Below are positions 7,767 to 13,368 of a stretch of DNA of 18,435 nt, in pieces. The notes beneath the pieces were generated by a model. That model worked only from the letters and a program-made list of their open reading frames with translations, did no database searches and was not told where the DNA came from. A program made the position numbers and the translations under genes. The stretch is from an uncultured Eubacteriales bacterium (lineage in GTDB: Bacteria; Bacillota; Clostridia; Oscillospirales; Oscillospiraceae): positions 1 to 18,435 of the forward strand of contig URHT01000032.1 of the NCBI GenBank assembly GCA_900547745.1, in the 5' to 3' direction. Within the stretch, counting starts at the first letter, position 1; each line of letters starts with the position of its first letter.

Positions 7767-7800
7767 AATCCTCCGTATGGCTTAGACCATGCGGAGGATT
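7767..7800 (+). terminator. Terminator-like hairpin just inside the left end of the insertion
   Basis: Bases 7767-7780 pair with 7787-7800 in a 14-bp stem with one T-G wobble and a CTTAGA loop. It is followed by TGTTTATG, so the 3' end is moderately T-rich. It faces transcription coming from the 7163-7720 gene and could replace the terminator that the insertion broke. Confidence 0.5.
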
Positions 7801-7831
7801 TGTTTATGTCTAATCTTCAAACTTGCTGGCG

Positions 7832-7857
7832 GCAAACGGTTTGTCAAAACCGTTTGC
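7832..7857. repeat. 11-bp perfect hairpin inside the insertion
   Basis: GCAAACGGTTT (7832-7842) pairs perfectly with AAACCGTTTGC (7847-7857) around a GTCA loop. An outer ACTTGC/GGCAAGT pairing nearby may lengthen the structure. It lies in a 270-base gene-free stretch (7801-8068) that resembles leader or transfer-region sequence of conjugative elements. No gene is visible there. Confidence 0.5.
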
Positions 7858-7979
7858 GGACGGCAAGTCCACAAGGGATAGCCGCATAAGCGGCGCAAGG
7901 GGGTGTAGCCACCTTGACGGAACGAAGTGACGCAACATTCTCGGTCGGGCAGTTTTCTTCTGCTGACCGGGAATGAAGC

Positions 7980-8015
7980 TCCGCAGGACGCACATACTCC
8001 CGATAGGAGAGTATA
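7980..8015 (-). other. Candidate origin of transfer (RP4-like nick motif beside an inverted repeat)
   Basis: On the minus strand ATACTC (8014-8009) and GAGTAT (7999-7994) form the outer arms of an inverted repeat around a short CCTATCGG-type centre. Five bases further comes TCCTG followed by C (7988-7983). IncP/RP4-type origins have an inverted repeat followed by a nick site with consensus ATCCTG. The spacing and motif fit loosely; one base of the nick consensus differs. No relaxase is present in the window. This is a suggestion based on motif layout. Confidence 0.3.
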
Positions 8016-8023
8016 GAAGTGCG

Positions 8024-8042
8024 CCCTTTAGTTCCTAAAGGG
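8024..8042 (+). repeat. 8-bp perfect hairpin followed by ATTTTAT
   Basis: CCCTTTAG (8024-8031) pairs with CTAAAGGG (8035-8042) around a TTC loop, and ATTTTATC follows. It could be a weak plus-strand terminator or part of the transfer-region fold. It lies between the oriT candidate and the DUF3784 gene. Confidence 0.4.
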
Positions 8043-8056
8043 ATTTTATCAATTCG

Positions 8057-8410
8057 ACAAATCGGAATTTATCGTTTGAATCGGTTTCCGGAATTCATAT
8101 AGATGACCGCACCGACACATACGACAAAAAACAGACAAATACCTACCCAAAGCAACCACATCGCTTTGAAAATCTCGCTGGAAGCAATGACGAGCCAACA
8201 CCCGGCCAATATAAACATCATTTTTCCCATGAAGCTACACAACTTCTTTTCATCAGTTTTTTGTTTTTCGGCTTTTGAGGTGGTATTGTAACCGGCAATC
8301 AAAAAAGCACCTTTTCCGTTTAAAAAGATAACTCCAAGGATAACAAACACCATTATCATTACAAGATGAATTGCTAATAGCATAAGGCACCTCCACAAAT
8401 TCCGATTTGT
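8057..8410. repeat. 14-bp inverted repeat pair bracketing the DUF3784 gene
   Basis: ACAAATCGGAATTT at 8057-8070 occurs as its exact reverse complement at 8397-8410. One copy spans the stop-codon end of the DUF3784 gene. The other lies just upstream of its ribosome site. The pair may mark the gene as a small cassette, or may let the two ends of the mRNA pair. Confidence 0.65.
8069..8383 (-). CDS. DUF3784-family small membrane protein
   Basis: This 104-residue protein has three membrane segments (about residues 3-24, 50-70 and 76-97). The motif GKGAFLIAGYNT after the first helix, followed by a charged cytoplasmic-type loop with KTDEKKLCSFMGK, is characteristic of DUF3784 proteins, which are common in Firmicutes and often carried on mobile elements. 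Function is unknown. The ATG at 8383 is preferred over an upstream TTG because GGAGG lies 6 bases before it. An extended -10 promoter lies upstream, so the gene has its own expression signals. It is the only intact gene in the insertion and is bracketed by 14-bp inverted repeats. Confidence 0.8.
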   Translation of the reverse strand: MLLAIHLVMIMVFVILGVIFLNGKGAFLIAGYNTTSKAEKQKTDEKKLCSFMGKMMFILAGCWLVIASSEIFKAMWLLWVGICLFFVVCVGAVIYMNSGNRFKR

Positions 8411-8430
8411 TGTACAATTTTCGTACTCAA

Positions 8431-8436
8431 ATTATA
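8431..8436 (-). promoter_or_regulatory. Extended -10 promoter of the DUF3784 gene
   Basis: The minus strand reads TGGTATAAT here, a perfect -10 with the TGn extension. No good -35 hexamer lies 17 bases upstream, which is tolerated in extended -10 promoters. The start codon is about 48 bases downstream. Confidence 0.55.
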
Positions 8437-8481
8437 CCATAAAATTGTGAACAATTCTACCGTCATTTTGGATATATGAGA

Positions 8482-8511
8482 AAAGTCCGAACAGTTTTCT
8501 GCCCGGACTTT
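8482..8511 (-). terminator. Terminator-like hairpin after the tnpV remnant
   Basis: AAAGTCCG (8482-8489) pairs with CGGACTTT (8504-8511), extendable to GAGAAA/TTTTCTC with one bulge. On the minus strand it ends in TTTTCTC and lies 5 bases after the tnpV stop. It faces transcription entering from the flippase operon and could stop read-through. Confidence 0.5.
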
Positions 8512-8516
8512 CTCGC

Positions 8517-8714
8517 TCAATCATAAATCAATTCCGCTTTCACAATCTCCTCTGCCTGTGCCTTGCAAGCGTTCATCTGCCGCACCCATTCCATTTGGTT
8601 TTCAGCTTTCAGTTGCTCGGTCACGCCGTTTTGCTCTGCCAGTGACCGCACGATCAGCTCCATGCGGTTTCGTGCCGCTTCGTCAATCTTAGCGCAATAC
8701 TGTCTTACGTACAC
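8517..8714 (-). pseudogene. tnpV: 5'-truncated tnpV (transposon-encoded protein TnpV)
   Basis: The frame gives 65 residues starting from a GTG inside the terminal inverted repeat. KIDEAARNRMELIV, GVTEQLKAENQMEWV and an AEEIV-AELIYD end match the C-terminal half of TnpV proteins carried by Tn1549-like and other integrative elements of Clostridia. Family members are usually about 115-130 residues, so the N-terminal half is missing. The reading frame ends at the element boundary, which shows that the insertion is built from a fragment of a larger mobile element. The role of TnpV is unknown, and there is no clear ribosome site. Confidence 0.7.
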
Positions 8715-8746
8715 CCAGCTATGGGAACAGCGCTCTTTTTATGTGC

Positions 8747-9244
8747 TCAGTGGTTCCCGCAGCCGGCGGCGGGCCTGGGCATGGGATGGGCCTGCTTGCC
8801 CGTGACCTCCCGGGGGACGAGCTTCACGATCCTCGTGGCGGCAAAGCAGCGCTCCATGCAGGCGGCCAGGCCGCCCATCCCCTTGGGATCCAGCGCCTCC
8901 ACCAGCAGGAGCAGCGCCTTGGTGCGCTCACCGTCGTCGGTGACCACCTGCGCCTGCCCCCGCACCACGGCGGAGTCGTAGGCCGTCTCAAACTCGTTGG
9001 GCACGATGGACATGCGGGACACGGCGGTCAGACAGACGGGAGGCTCCTTTTCCAGCAGCCGCCACTTTTCGCCCGCCCCGGCGCAGTGGAAGTACAGCAC
9101 CTTATACGTCTCGTCCACCACATGGTTGACGGGCACACAGTAGGGCGCGCCGTCCTGTCCGGTCATGGCCAGCGTGGCATAGGGAGCCGCTTTCAGCACC
9201 TCCCACGCAAAGGCTTCGTCCCGCTCGCGGTCTTTTCTGCGCAT
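8747..9244 (-). CDS. PPOX-type flavin-binding split-barrel protein (NimA-like)
   Basis: This 165-residue cytoplasmic protein resembles the pyridoxamine 5'-phosphate oxidase-like, FMN-binding family in which 5-nitroimidazole reductase NimA is found. Its start MRRKDRERDEAFAWEVLKAAPYATLAM and the following GAPYCVPVNHV strand pair, then LYFHCAGAGEKWRLLE, match the usual pattern of small gut-bacterial members. The substrate is unknown; possibilities include flavin- or heme-linked reduction, or nitro-group reduction. GAGGAGG lies about 8 bases before the ATG at 9244. It is the last gene of a three-gene minus-strand operon, 13 bases after the ATP-grasp gene. It ends three bases from the split terminator. 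Confidence 0.85.
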   Translation of the reverse strand: MRRKDRERDEAFAWEVLKAAPYATLAMTGQDGAPYCVPVNHVVDETYKVLYFHCAGAGEKWRLLEKEPPVCLTAVSRMSIVPNEFETAYDSAVVRGQAQVVTDDGERTKALLLLVEALDPKGMGGLAACMERCFAATRIVKLVPREVTGKQAHPMPRPAAGCGNH

Positions 9245-9257
9245 GGTCGTGTCCTCC

Positions 9258-10268
9258 TCATTTCAAATTAAGGATTTTCTTGTAATAGGGCCACAGGCCG
9301 GTCTTCTCCGGCCACAGGGGAGCCAGCTGGCACAGATCGGTGCCGGGGAAGTTGTTGCCCTCAATGATGGCGGGGCCGTCCGGCGTGATGGCCATGTCCC
9401 AGCCCACATGCCCCATCCGGGGGAACACCTGCGCTGCCTCCTTGGCCAGTGCGATGGCCTCCGGCACCATGGGCAGCTGATAGCCCACCAGTGGGATGCC
9501 GGTGTCGGGGTGCCTGTCGTAGAGATGGAAGTAGTCGTCGGTGGCGGGAGTGGTGATGCGCCCGGTGTCCACGTCCACCCGGGCCAGGATGCCGCCCTGC
9601 CCGGAGTTGTCGCACACGCTGTCGCCGGTGCCCATCTTCACGATGATGTAGGCGATGGTGACGTGTCCGTTGACGTTGTCGGTGAGGATGCGCATGGTGT
9701 TAACGCTGCCGGGATGGAGACGTGCCATGTCCGGGTGCTGGATGAGCTGGTGCTCCAGCACCACCATCTTCTTCTCCCGGACGTAGGCCAGCATGGCGGC
9801 GGGGGACTCGAAATCCGCCACCCGCAGGCGCTCCACGCCCCGGCCGCTGTCGCCGTGGTTGATCTTGGCGAAGATATATTCCTGCCCCGCCACGAAATCC
9901 GCCATCTGCTGCTCCGTGGCCGTCTCGCCGTTCAGCGTCTTCCGGTGCAGGTAGGCGCGGAACGTCTCGTTGAAGCGCAGCTTGTCATCGAAATCGTCGT
10001 TGTAGGCGGGGTCGTTCATCAGCTCAAAGACCTTCCGGTTGCGGACGCGGGTGAGATAGGTGTCCCGCTGTTTGCCGTTGAGGTCGTAGAAGCCGTACAT
10101 GACGTAGTCATAGTACCCGGCGCCGTACCGTGCGGCGCACCACAGGATGTCGAAAAACGTGTGTACCCGGCTCTGTCCGCACTTGTCGTGTACCACGTCC
10201 AGCATGTGGGACAGCTTCTTCCAGCGGACGCCGGTGAGGACGCGGGCGATATACTTGATATTGGGCAT
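9258..10268 (-). CDS. Sugar-transfer-associated ATP-grasp protein
   Basis: This 336-residue protein has no membrane segment. Features visible are an ATP-grasp core at about residues 95-330 with FAKINHGDSGRGVERL (nucleotide-binding strand and glycine loop), SVNTMRILT, a GQGGILARVD segment, and a C-terminal GHVGWDMAITPDGPAIIEGNNFPG with the acidic metal-binding residues. This is the pattern of the ATP-grasp family found in exopolysaccharide and teichoic-acid-type clusters. It would ligate an amine or amino acid to a carboxylate, probably during glycan decoration; the substrate is unknown. The ATG at 10268 is chosen because AAAGGAG lies 8 bases upstream. An upstream GTG would sit inside that ribosome site. 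It is 18 bases downstream of the flippase gene, implying one transcript. Confidence 0.85.
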   Translation of the reverse strand: MPNIKYIARVLTGVRWKKLSHMLDVVHDKCGQSRVHTFFDILWCAARYGAGYYDYVMYGFYDLNGKQRDTYLTRVRNRKVFELMNDPAYNDDFDDKLRFNETFRAYLHRKTLNGETATEQQMADFVAGQEYIFAKINHGDSGRGVERLRVADFESPAAMLAYVREKKMVVLEHQLIQHPDMARLHPGSVNTMRILTDNVNGHVTIAYIIVKMGTGDSVCDNSGQGGILARVDVDTGRITTPATDDYFHLYDRHPDTGIPLVGYQLPMVPEAIALAKEAAQVFPRMGHVGWDMAITPDGPAIIEGNNFPGTDLCQLAPLWPEKTGLWPYYKKILNLK

Positions 10269-10286
10269 GAAAAACACTCCTTTCAG

Positions 10287-11801
10287 TCAGCGGTGGAAAA
10301 TACGGCGCAGCGGCCCGGTGACAAGGCTTCGCTCATAGCGGTTCAGGCCGAACAGCCACATGCACACGGCGTAGACCGCCACGAAGATAAGGCCCGGCGG
10401 GATCAGCTGCCAGTAGGTGACGGGGTGTACCTTCACGGCCAGCAGCACCGCCGTGGCGGCGGGCAGCACCATGGCCGGCATCAGATGGAGGATGTGCCGC
10501 CAGAAGGCGGGGATGTTCAGACCGATGCGGCGATAGTAATACCAGTTCATCAGGATCACGTTGCCGATCAGCGTGGCGACGGCTGTGCCAATGGCGGCGC
10601 CCAGCCCCTCCCACCTGATGCACAGGGGGATGGAGATGGCGGCGTTGCCCAGCGCCACCCCCAGATAGACCAGCGAGCGGAACTTATGCATGTTCTTGGC
10701 CCGCTGTATCTCAATGCCCACGGTCTGCACATTTGTCCACAGGCAGGAGAAGAACAGCAGCAGCGTCGTCCAGTAGTCCACGGCGAACTTTTCGTCGCCG
10801 CCCCACAGCACCACGAAGGACTGCCCGATGGCCACGAAGCCCAGAAAGATCCCGGCCAGCAGGATAAACTGTAAGCGCCCCACCCGCGTGAACAGTGCGT
10901 CCAGTGTGCGCATGGGGGCGTTCTCCGCCACCAGCCGGTGTACCCGGGGCGTCATCACGTTGGAGATGGCGTTGCCAAAGGCCAGATAGAACATATTGAG
11001 CTGCGCGGCGATGGTATAGACGGTGACGGCGGTGGAGCCCTGAAACCACATGAGCAGCTGCCGGTCGATGGCCCAGTTGAAGTTGTCCACCACGATGCCG
11101 ATAAAAACGTACAGCGTGAAGCCCAGCATCTCCCGCAGCAGGCCGAAGTCGTACCGCCGGAAGGAGAAGGGCATCCGCAGCTTCGTCAGGCAGTAGCCGA
11201 TATTCAGGATGCCGCTGAGAATGGTGAAGATCAGGGACACCACGGTCAGCGTCACGGAGCGGTAGCCGATGATCAGCAGCGGGATCATGATGAGGGGGTT
11301 CAGCACCTGCTTGCCCATGGCCACGATCTTCTGGAACAGGTACTGCTCGTTGATGGTGACGTGGGACTCAAAGACGCTGATGGGGAACGTCAGCGCGGCG
11401 TTCACCGTCATGATGCGCAGCAGCTTCTCCGCCAGCGCGATCTCCTCCGCCGTCAGCTTTGTGCCGAAGATGATGTCGCAGTAGGACAGGCCGAAGCCGA
11501 TGGCCAGCACGGCGGCGCCCAGCACCAGATAGGTGACGAGAAACATGCCGTTGAGCTTGGCGCAGCCCTTTTTGTCCCCGGCGGCGCGGAGGCGGGAGTA
11601 GTAGCGGATATAGGCGCTGCCCAGTCCGAAGCTCAGCAGGTTCAGGTAGCTGATGATGGGCAGTACGGCCTGATAGACGCCGAACTCGCTGTCACCCAGA
11701 CGGTTCAGCATAATGGGCGTGTAGACCAGTGAGATGATGGTGCTCAGCGCCATGGACACATAGGACAGCACGGCGCCCGCCCGTATCTGGTTCACTTTCA
11801 A
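10287..11801 (-). CDS. Polysaccharide flippase (Wzx/MATE-fold oligosaccharide exporter)
   Basis: This 504-residue membrane protein has about 14 hydrophobic helices spread over its length, as in the MOP superfamily. The N-terminus (GAVLSYVSMALSTIISLVYTPIML, then RLGDSEFGVYQAV) is typical of Wzx-type oligosaccharide flippases in Firmicutes. It would move lipid-linked glycan units across the membrane. The start is a TTG at 11801 with AAAGGAGG 7 bases upstream; an in-frame GTG two codons later is too far from it. A strong promoter lies just upstream. It is first in an operon with an ATP-grasp and a PPOX gene, and no glycosyltransferase or polymerase is present, so it may act with enzymes encoded elsewhere. 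Confidence 0.9.
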   Translation of the reverse strand: MKVNQIRAGAVLSYVSMALSTIISLVYTPIMLNRLGDSEFGVYQAVLPIISYLNLLSFGLGSAYIRYYSRLRAAGDKKGCAKLNGMFLVTYLVLGAAVLAIGFGLSYCDIIFGTKLTAEEIALAEKLLRIMTVNAALTFPISVFESHVTINEQYLFQKIVAMGKQVLNPLIMIPLLIIGYRSVTLTVVSLIFTILSGILNIGYCLTKLRMPFSFRRYDFGLLREMLGFTLYVFIGIVVDNFNWAIDRQLLMWFQGSTAVTVYTIAAQLNMFYLAFGNAISNVMTPRVHRLVAENAPMRTLDALFTRVGRLQFILLAGIFLGFVAIGQSFVVLWGGDEKFAVDYWTTLLLFFSCLWTNVQTVGIEIQRAKNMHKFRSLVYLGVALGNAAISIPLCIRWEGLGAAIGTAVATLIGNVILMNWYYYRRIGLNIPAFWRHILHLMPAMVLPAATAVLLAVKVHPVTYWQLIPPGLIFVAVYAVCMWLFGLNRYERSLVTGPLRRIFHR

Positions 11802-11833
11802 CGCACCGCCTCCTTTTTGCGGAATGACACTTC

Positions 11834-11862
11834 ATTATAGCCCATCCCGGCGGCGGTGTAAA
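11834..11862 (-). promoter_or_regulatory. Promoter of the flippase operon
   Basis: On the minus strand TTTACA (11862-11857) is followed after exactly 17 bases by a perfect TATAAT (11839-11834). The TTG start of the flippase is 32 bases beyond the -10 box. Confidence 0.8.
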
Positions 11863-11869
11863 GCGGGAA

Positions 11870-11894
11870 CCGGAAAAAGACGGTTTTCTTCCGG
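11870..11894. promoter_or_regulatory. 25-base dyad in the divergent flippase/WYL intergenic region (candidate operator)
   Basis: Arms 11870-11881 and 11883-11894 are inverted around base 11882, with outer half-sites CCGGAA and TTCCGG; 10 of 12 positions are Watson-Crick pairs and one is a G-T. It covers the likely -35 region of the WYL gene and lies 7 bases upstream of the flippase -35 box. It is well placed for a dimeric regulator, most simply the adjacent WYL protein. Confidence 0.5.
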
Positions 11895-11906
11895 CGGGAT
11901 ATCTGC

Positions 11907-11912
11907 TACAAT
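11907..11912 (+). promoter_or_regulatory. Extended -10 promoter of the WYL regulator gene
   Basis: TGC-TACAAT matches an extended -10 box, 26 bases before the ATG at 11939. The hexamer 17 bases upstream is TTTTCT (11884-11889), a weak -35 inside the dyad, which would suit control by a DNA-binding protein. Confidence 0.5.
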
Positions 11913-11938
11913 AGGAAAAAAGGACGGGAGGGACGGAC

Positions 11939-12907
11939 ATGGCCAACAAAAAGCTGAAGCTGCTGTATCTGGCGCGCTACCTGCAGGAGCAGACCGACGA
12001 GCAGCACCCCAAGACCATGCAGGACATGATCGCCTATCTGGCGGGCTGCGGCATCAGCGCCGAGCGCAAGAGCCTCTACGACGATCTGGAGCTGCTGCGG
12101 GTGTACGGCATGGACGTGCAGTCGGTAAAGGGCAAGAGCTTCGGCTACTTTCTGGGGGAGCGCGACTTCCAGCTGCCGGAGCTGAAGCTGCTCATCGACG
12201 TGGTGCAGGCGTCGCCGTTCCTGACCCAGAGCAAGAGCATGGCCCTCATCGGCAAGCTGGAGCGACTGACCAGCCGCCCCAACGCCCGGCAGCTGCGGCG
12301 GCAGGTGTACGTCATGGATCGGGTCAAGACCCACAACGAACGGCTCTACTACGCCATCGACGGGCTGAACACCGCCATCAACGACGGGAAAAAGGTGACG
12401 TTCCGCTACTTCGACTGGACGGCGGCGGGGGGCAAGGCCTACCGCCGGGACGGCGCGCTGTACGAGACGAACCCCGTGGCGCTGTGCGTGGACAGGCACT
12501 ACTATCTGGTGGCCTACGATCCGGCCATCAGCGACTACCGCCACTACCGGGTGGATCGGATGGAGGGCCTGACGGTGACGGACGCCGACCGCGACCCGCT
12601 GCCGGAGGGCTTCGATCTGGGCCGGTATGTCCGCAGCATCTTCGATATGTACAACGGCCGGACGGAGACGGTGCGGCTGCGGTTCGACAGGAGCCTCATC
12701 AACGTGGTGATGGATCGCTTCGGCGCGGACGCCCACCTGCGCCCCGACGGCGACGGCGGCGTGGAGGTGACGGCACCGGTGGAGGTGGGGCCCACGTTCT
12801 TCGGGTGGCTGTTCCAGCTGGGGGCGCAGGCAGAGCTGATCGGCCCGGCAGCTGTCCGGCAGGAGCTCCGTGACTACTGCGCCGCCGTGCTGGCAAAATA
12901 CGAGTAA
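11939..12907 (+). CDS. WYL-domain transcriptional regulator (YafY-like)
   Basis: This 322-residue protein has an N-terminal winged helix-turn-helix (about residues 1-70, with AERKSLYDDLELLRVYG as recognition region). A linker leads to a WYL domain (about 140-215) with KVTFRYFDW, ETNPVALCVDRHYYLVAYDP and YRHYRVDRM. A C-terminal WCX-type extension (about 230-320) follows. WYL domains sense small ligands or nucleic acids in bacterial regulators. GGGAGGG precedes the ATG by about 7 bases. It is divergent from the flippase operon, across an intergenic region with a 25-base dyad, so local control of itself and that operon is likely (inference). A strong terminator follows at once. Confidence 0.9.
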   Translation: MANKKLKLLYLARYLQEQTDEQHPKTMQDMIAYLAGCGISAERKSLYDDLELLRVYGMDVQSVKGKSFGYFLGERDFQLPELKLLIDVVQASPFLTQSKSMALIGKLERLTSRPNARQLRRQVYVMDRVKTHNERLYYAIDGLNTAINDGKKVTFRYFDWTAAGGKAYRRDGALYETNPVALCVDRHYYLVAYDPAISDYRHYRVDRMEGLTVTDADRDPLPEGFDLGRYVRSIFDMYNGRTETVRLRFDRSLINVVMDRFGADAHLRPDGDGGVEVTAPVEVGPTFFGWLFQLGAQAELIGPAAVRQELRDYCAAVLAKYE

Positions 12908-12948
12908 GCAAAGCCCCGCAGGCTGTTCATCAGCCTGCGGGGCTTTGC
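12908..12948. terminator. Bidirectional intrinsic terminator
   Basis: Bases 12908-12925 and 12931-12948 form an 18-bp perfect stem with a TTCAT loop, GC-rich in the core and ending in CTTTGC. It starts at the stop codon of the WYL gene and ends five bases before that of the convergent small gene at 12954, so it serves both. Confidence 0.85.
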
Positions 12949-12953
12949 CGCGC

Positions 12954-13178
12954 TTACACCGTGGCGTCCAGCGGGATGCGCTGGCGACCCACCTGCACCC
13001 AGTGGACGCGAATGGCGCCGGCGTCCTGCTCCGTGGCGCAGAAGCCCACGCCGTCCATAGCGCCCTCTACGGGGACGCCGCCGCTGAACAGCGCCGTGAA
13101 CCGGCGGATGTAGCCCAGCAGATCGCGGATGACGGTGATGGGGAGATCCGGCTCCAGATAGTCAAAAAACTTGTGCAT
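12954..13178 (-). CDS. Small conserved-looking protein of unknown function
   Basis: This 74-residue protein starts MHKFFDYLEPDLPITVIRDLL. It has one helical N-terminal half, a glycine-containing middle and a short beta-like end (AIRVHWVQVGRQRIPL). No membrane segment, signal peptide or metal motif is present. GGAGGA lies about 8 bases before the ATG at 13178, and the gene ends against the shared terminator, which supports it as real. I do not recognise the family. It is divergent from the iron-sulfur protein gene at 13369. Confidence 0.6.
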   Translation of the reverse strand: MHKFFDYLEPDLPITVIRDLLGYIRRFTALFSGGVPVEGAMDGVGFCATEQDAGAIRVHWVQVGRQRIPLDATV

Positions 13179-13274
13179 GCTGTATTCCTCCTGCGATTAT
13201 CCTGCATTTTCCCGGTCATTCCTTCCGGTGTCTGTACCTCTTTCGTGTCAGTGTAGCCATCCTACCATGAGAAA

Positions 13275-13292
13275 TGTCCCGAAAAACGGACA
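13275..13292. promoter_or_regulatory. TGTCC/GGACA dyad upstream of the iron-sulfur protein gene
   Basis: TGTCC (13275-13279) and GGACA (13288-13292) form a small inverted repeat with an 8-base centre, ending 13 bases before the -35 box at 13306. It may be a regulator site. It is short enough to be chance. Confidence 0.25.
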
Positions 13293-13305
13293 GTGCGCGC
13301 CGGAC

Positions 13306-13334
13306 TTGTGCTTTTGGCGGCAGCGTGGTACAAT
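13306..13334 (+). promoter_or_regulatory. Promoter of the iron-sulfur protein / queH operon
   Basis: TTGTGC (13306-13311) and TACAAT (13329-13334) are 17 bases apart, and TGG before the -10 makes it extended. The GTG start is 34 bases downstream. Confidence 0.75.
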
Positions 13335-13368
13335 ACGGATAAAGAAACAGGTCAGGAGGCGAGACACC

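Larger units (their letters stand above)
7745..8719. mobile_element. Non-autonomous inverted-repeat element inserted in the terminator loop
   Basis: Just inside the terminator arms lie imperfect terminal inverted repeats: 7746-7764 against 8700-8718, 15 of 19 positions matching, with GGGTGT-CGTAA-ACAG as the shared core. The interior is AT-richer than both flanks. It holds a DUF3784 gene, a 5'-truncated tnpV, stem-loops and an oriT-like region, but no transposase, so it would need help to move. If the flanking TA at 7743-7744 and 8720-8721 is a target duplication, the insertion followed a TA rule as IS630/mariner-type elements do, and the original hairpin centre would read CCCATATGGG. The exact ends are uncertain by a few bases. 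Confidence 0.65.
7721..8743. terminator. Bidirectional intrinsic terminator split into two arms by an insertion
   Basis: Bases 7721-7745 are the exact reverse complement of 8719-8743: 25 of 25 positions. Brought together they form a long hairpin with AAAAAGAGCGC on one side and GCGCTCTTTTT on the other, the typical form of a bidirectional terminator. The left arm starts right after the stop codon at 7720. The right arm ends three bases before the stop codon of the convergent gene at 8747. The other convergent or near-convergent gaps in this window hold the same kind of hairpin unbroken (12908-12948, 17733-17771). About 975 bases now separate the arms. Confidence 0.8.

Noticed and set aside
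7810..7995. 61-codon minus-strand frame in the insertion
   Set aside because: No ribosome site, and it runs across several hairpins in what looks like a transfer or leader region; probably non-coding.
7721..8743. 25-base perfect arms read as terminal inverted repeats of an insertion sequence
   Set aside because: They have the A-stem-T form of a terminator, abut both converging stop codons, and are perfect while the repeats inside them have mismatches; a split terminator explains all of this better.
9243..10874. Long plus-strand frame opposite the ATP-grasp and flippase genes
   Set aside because: Shadow frame caused by high GC at third codon positions; it spans two genes and their junction and is rich in His/Gly/Val/Gln, typical of antisense translation.
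13171..13368. N-terminal extension of the iron-sulfur protein frame
   Set aside because: The extension contains the promoter (13306-13334) and overlaps the divergent small gene's start; the GTG at 13369 has the ribosome site and immediately precedes the conserved cysteine motifs.
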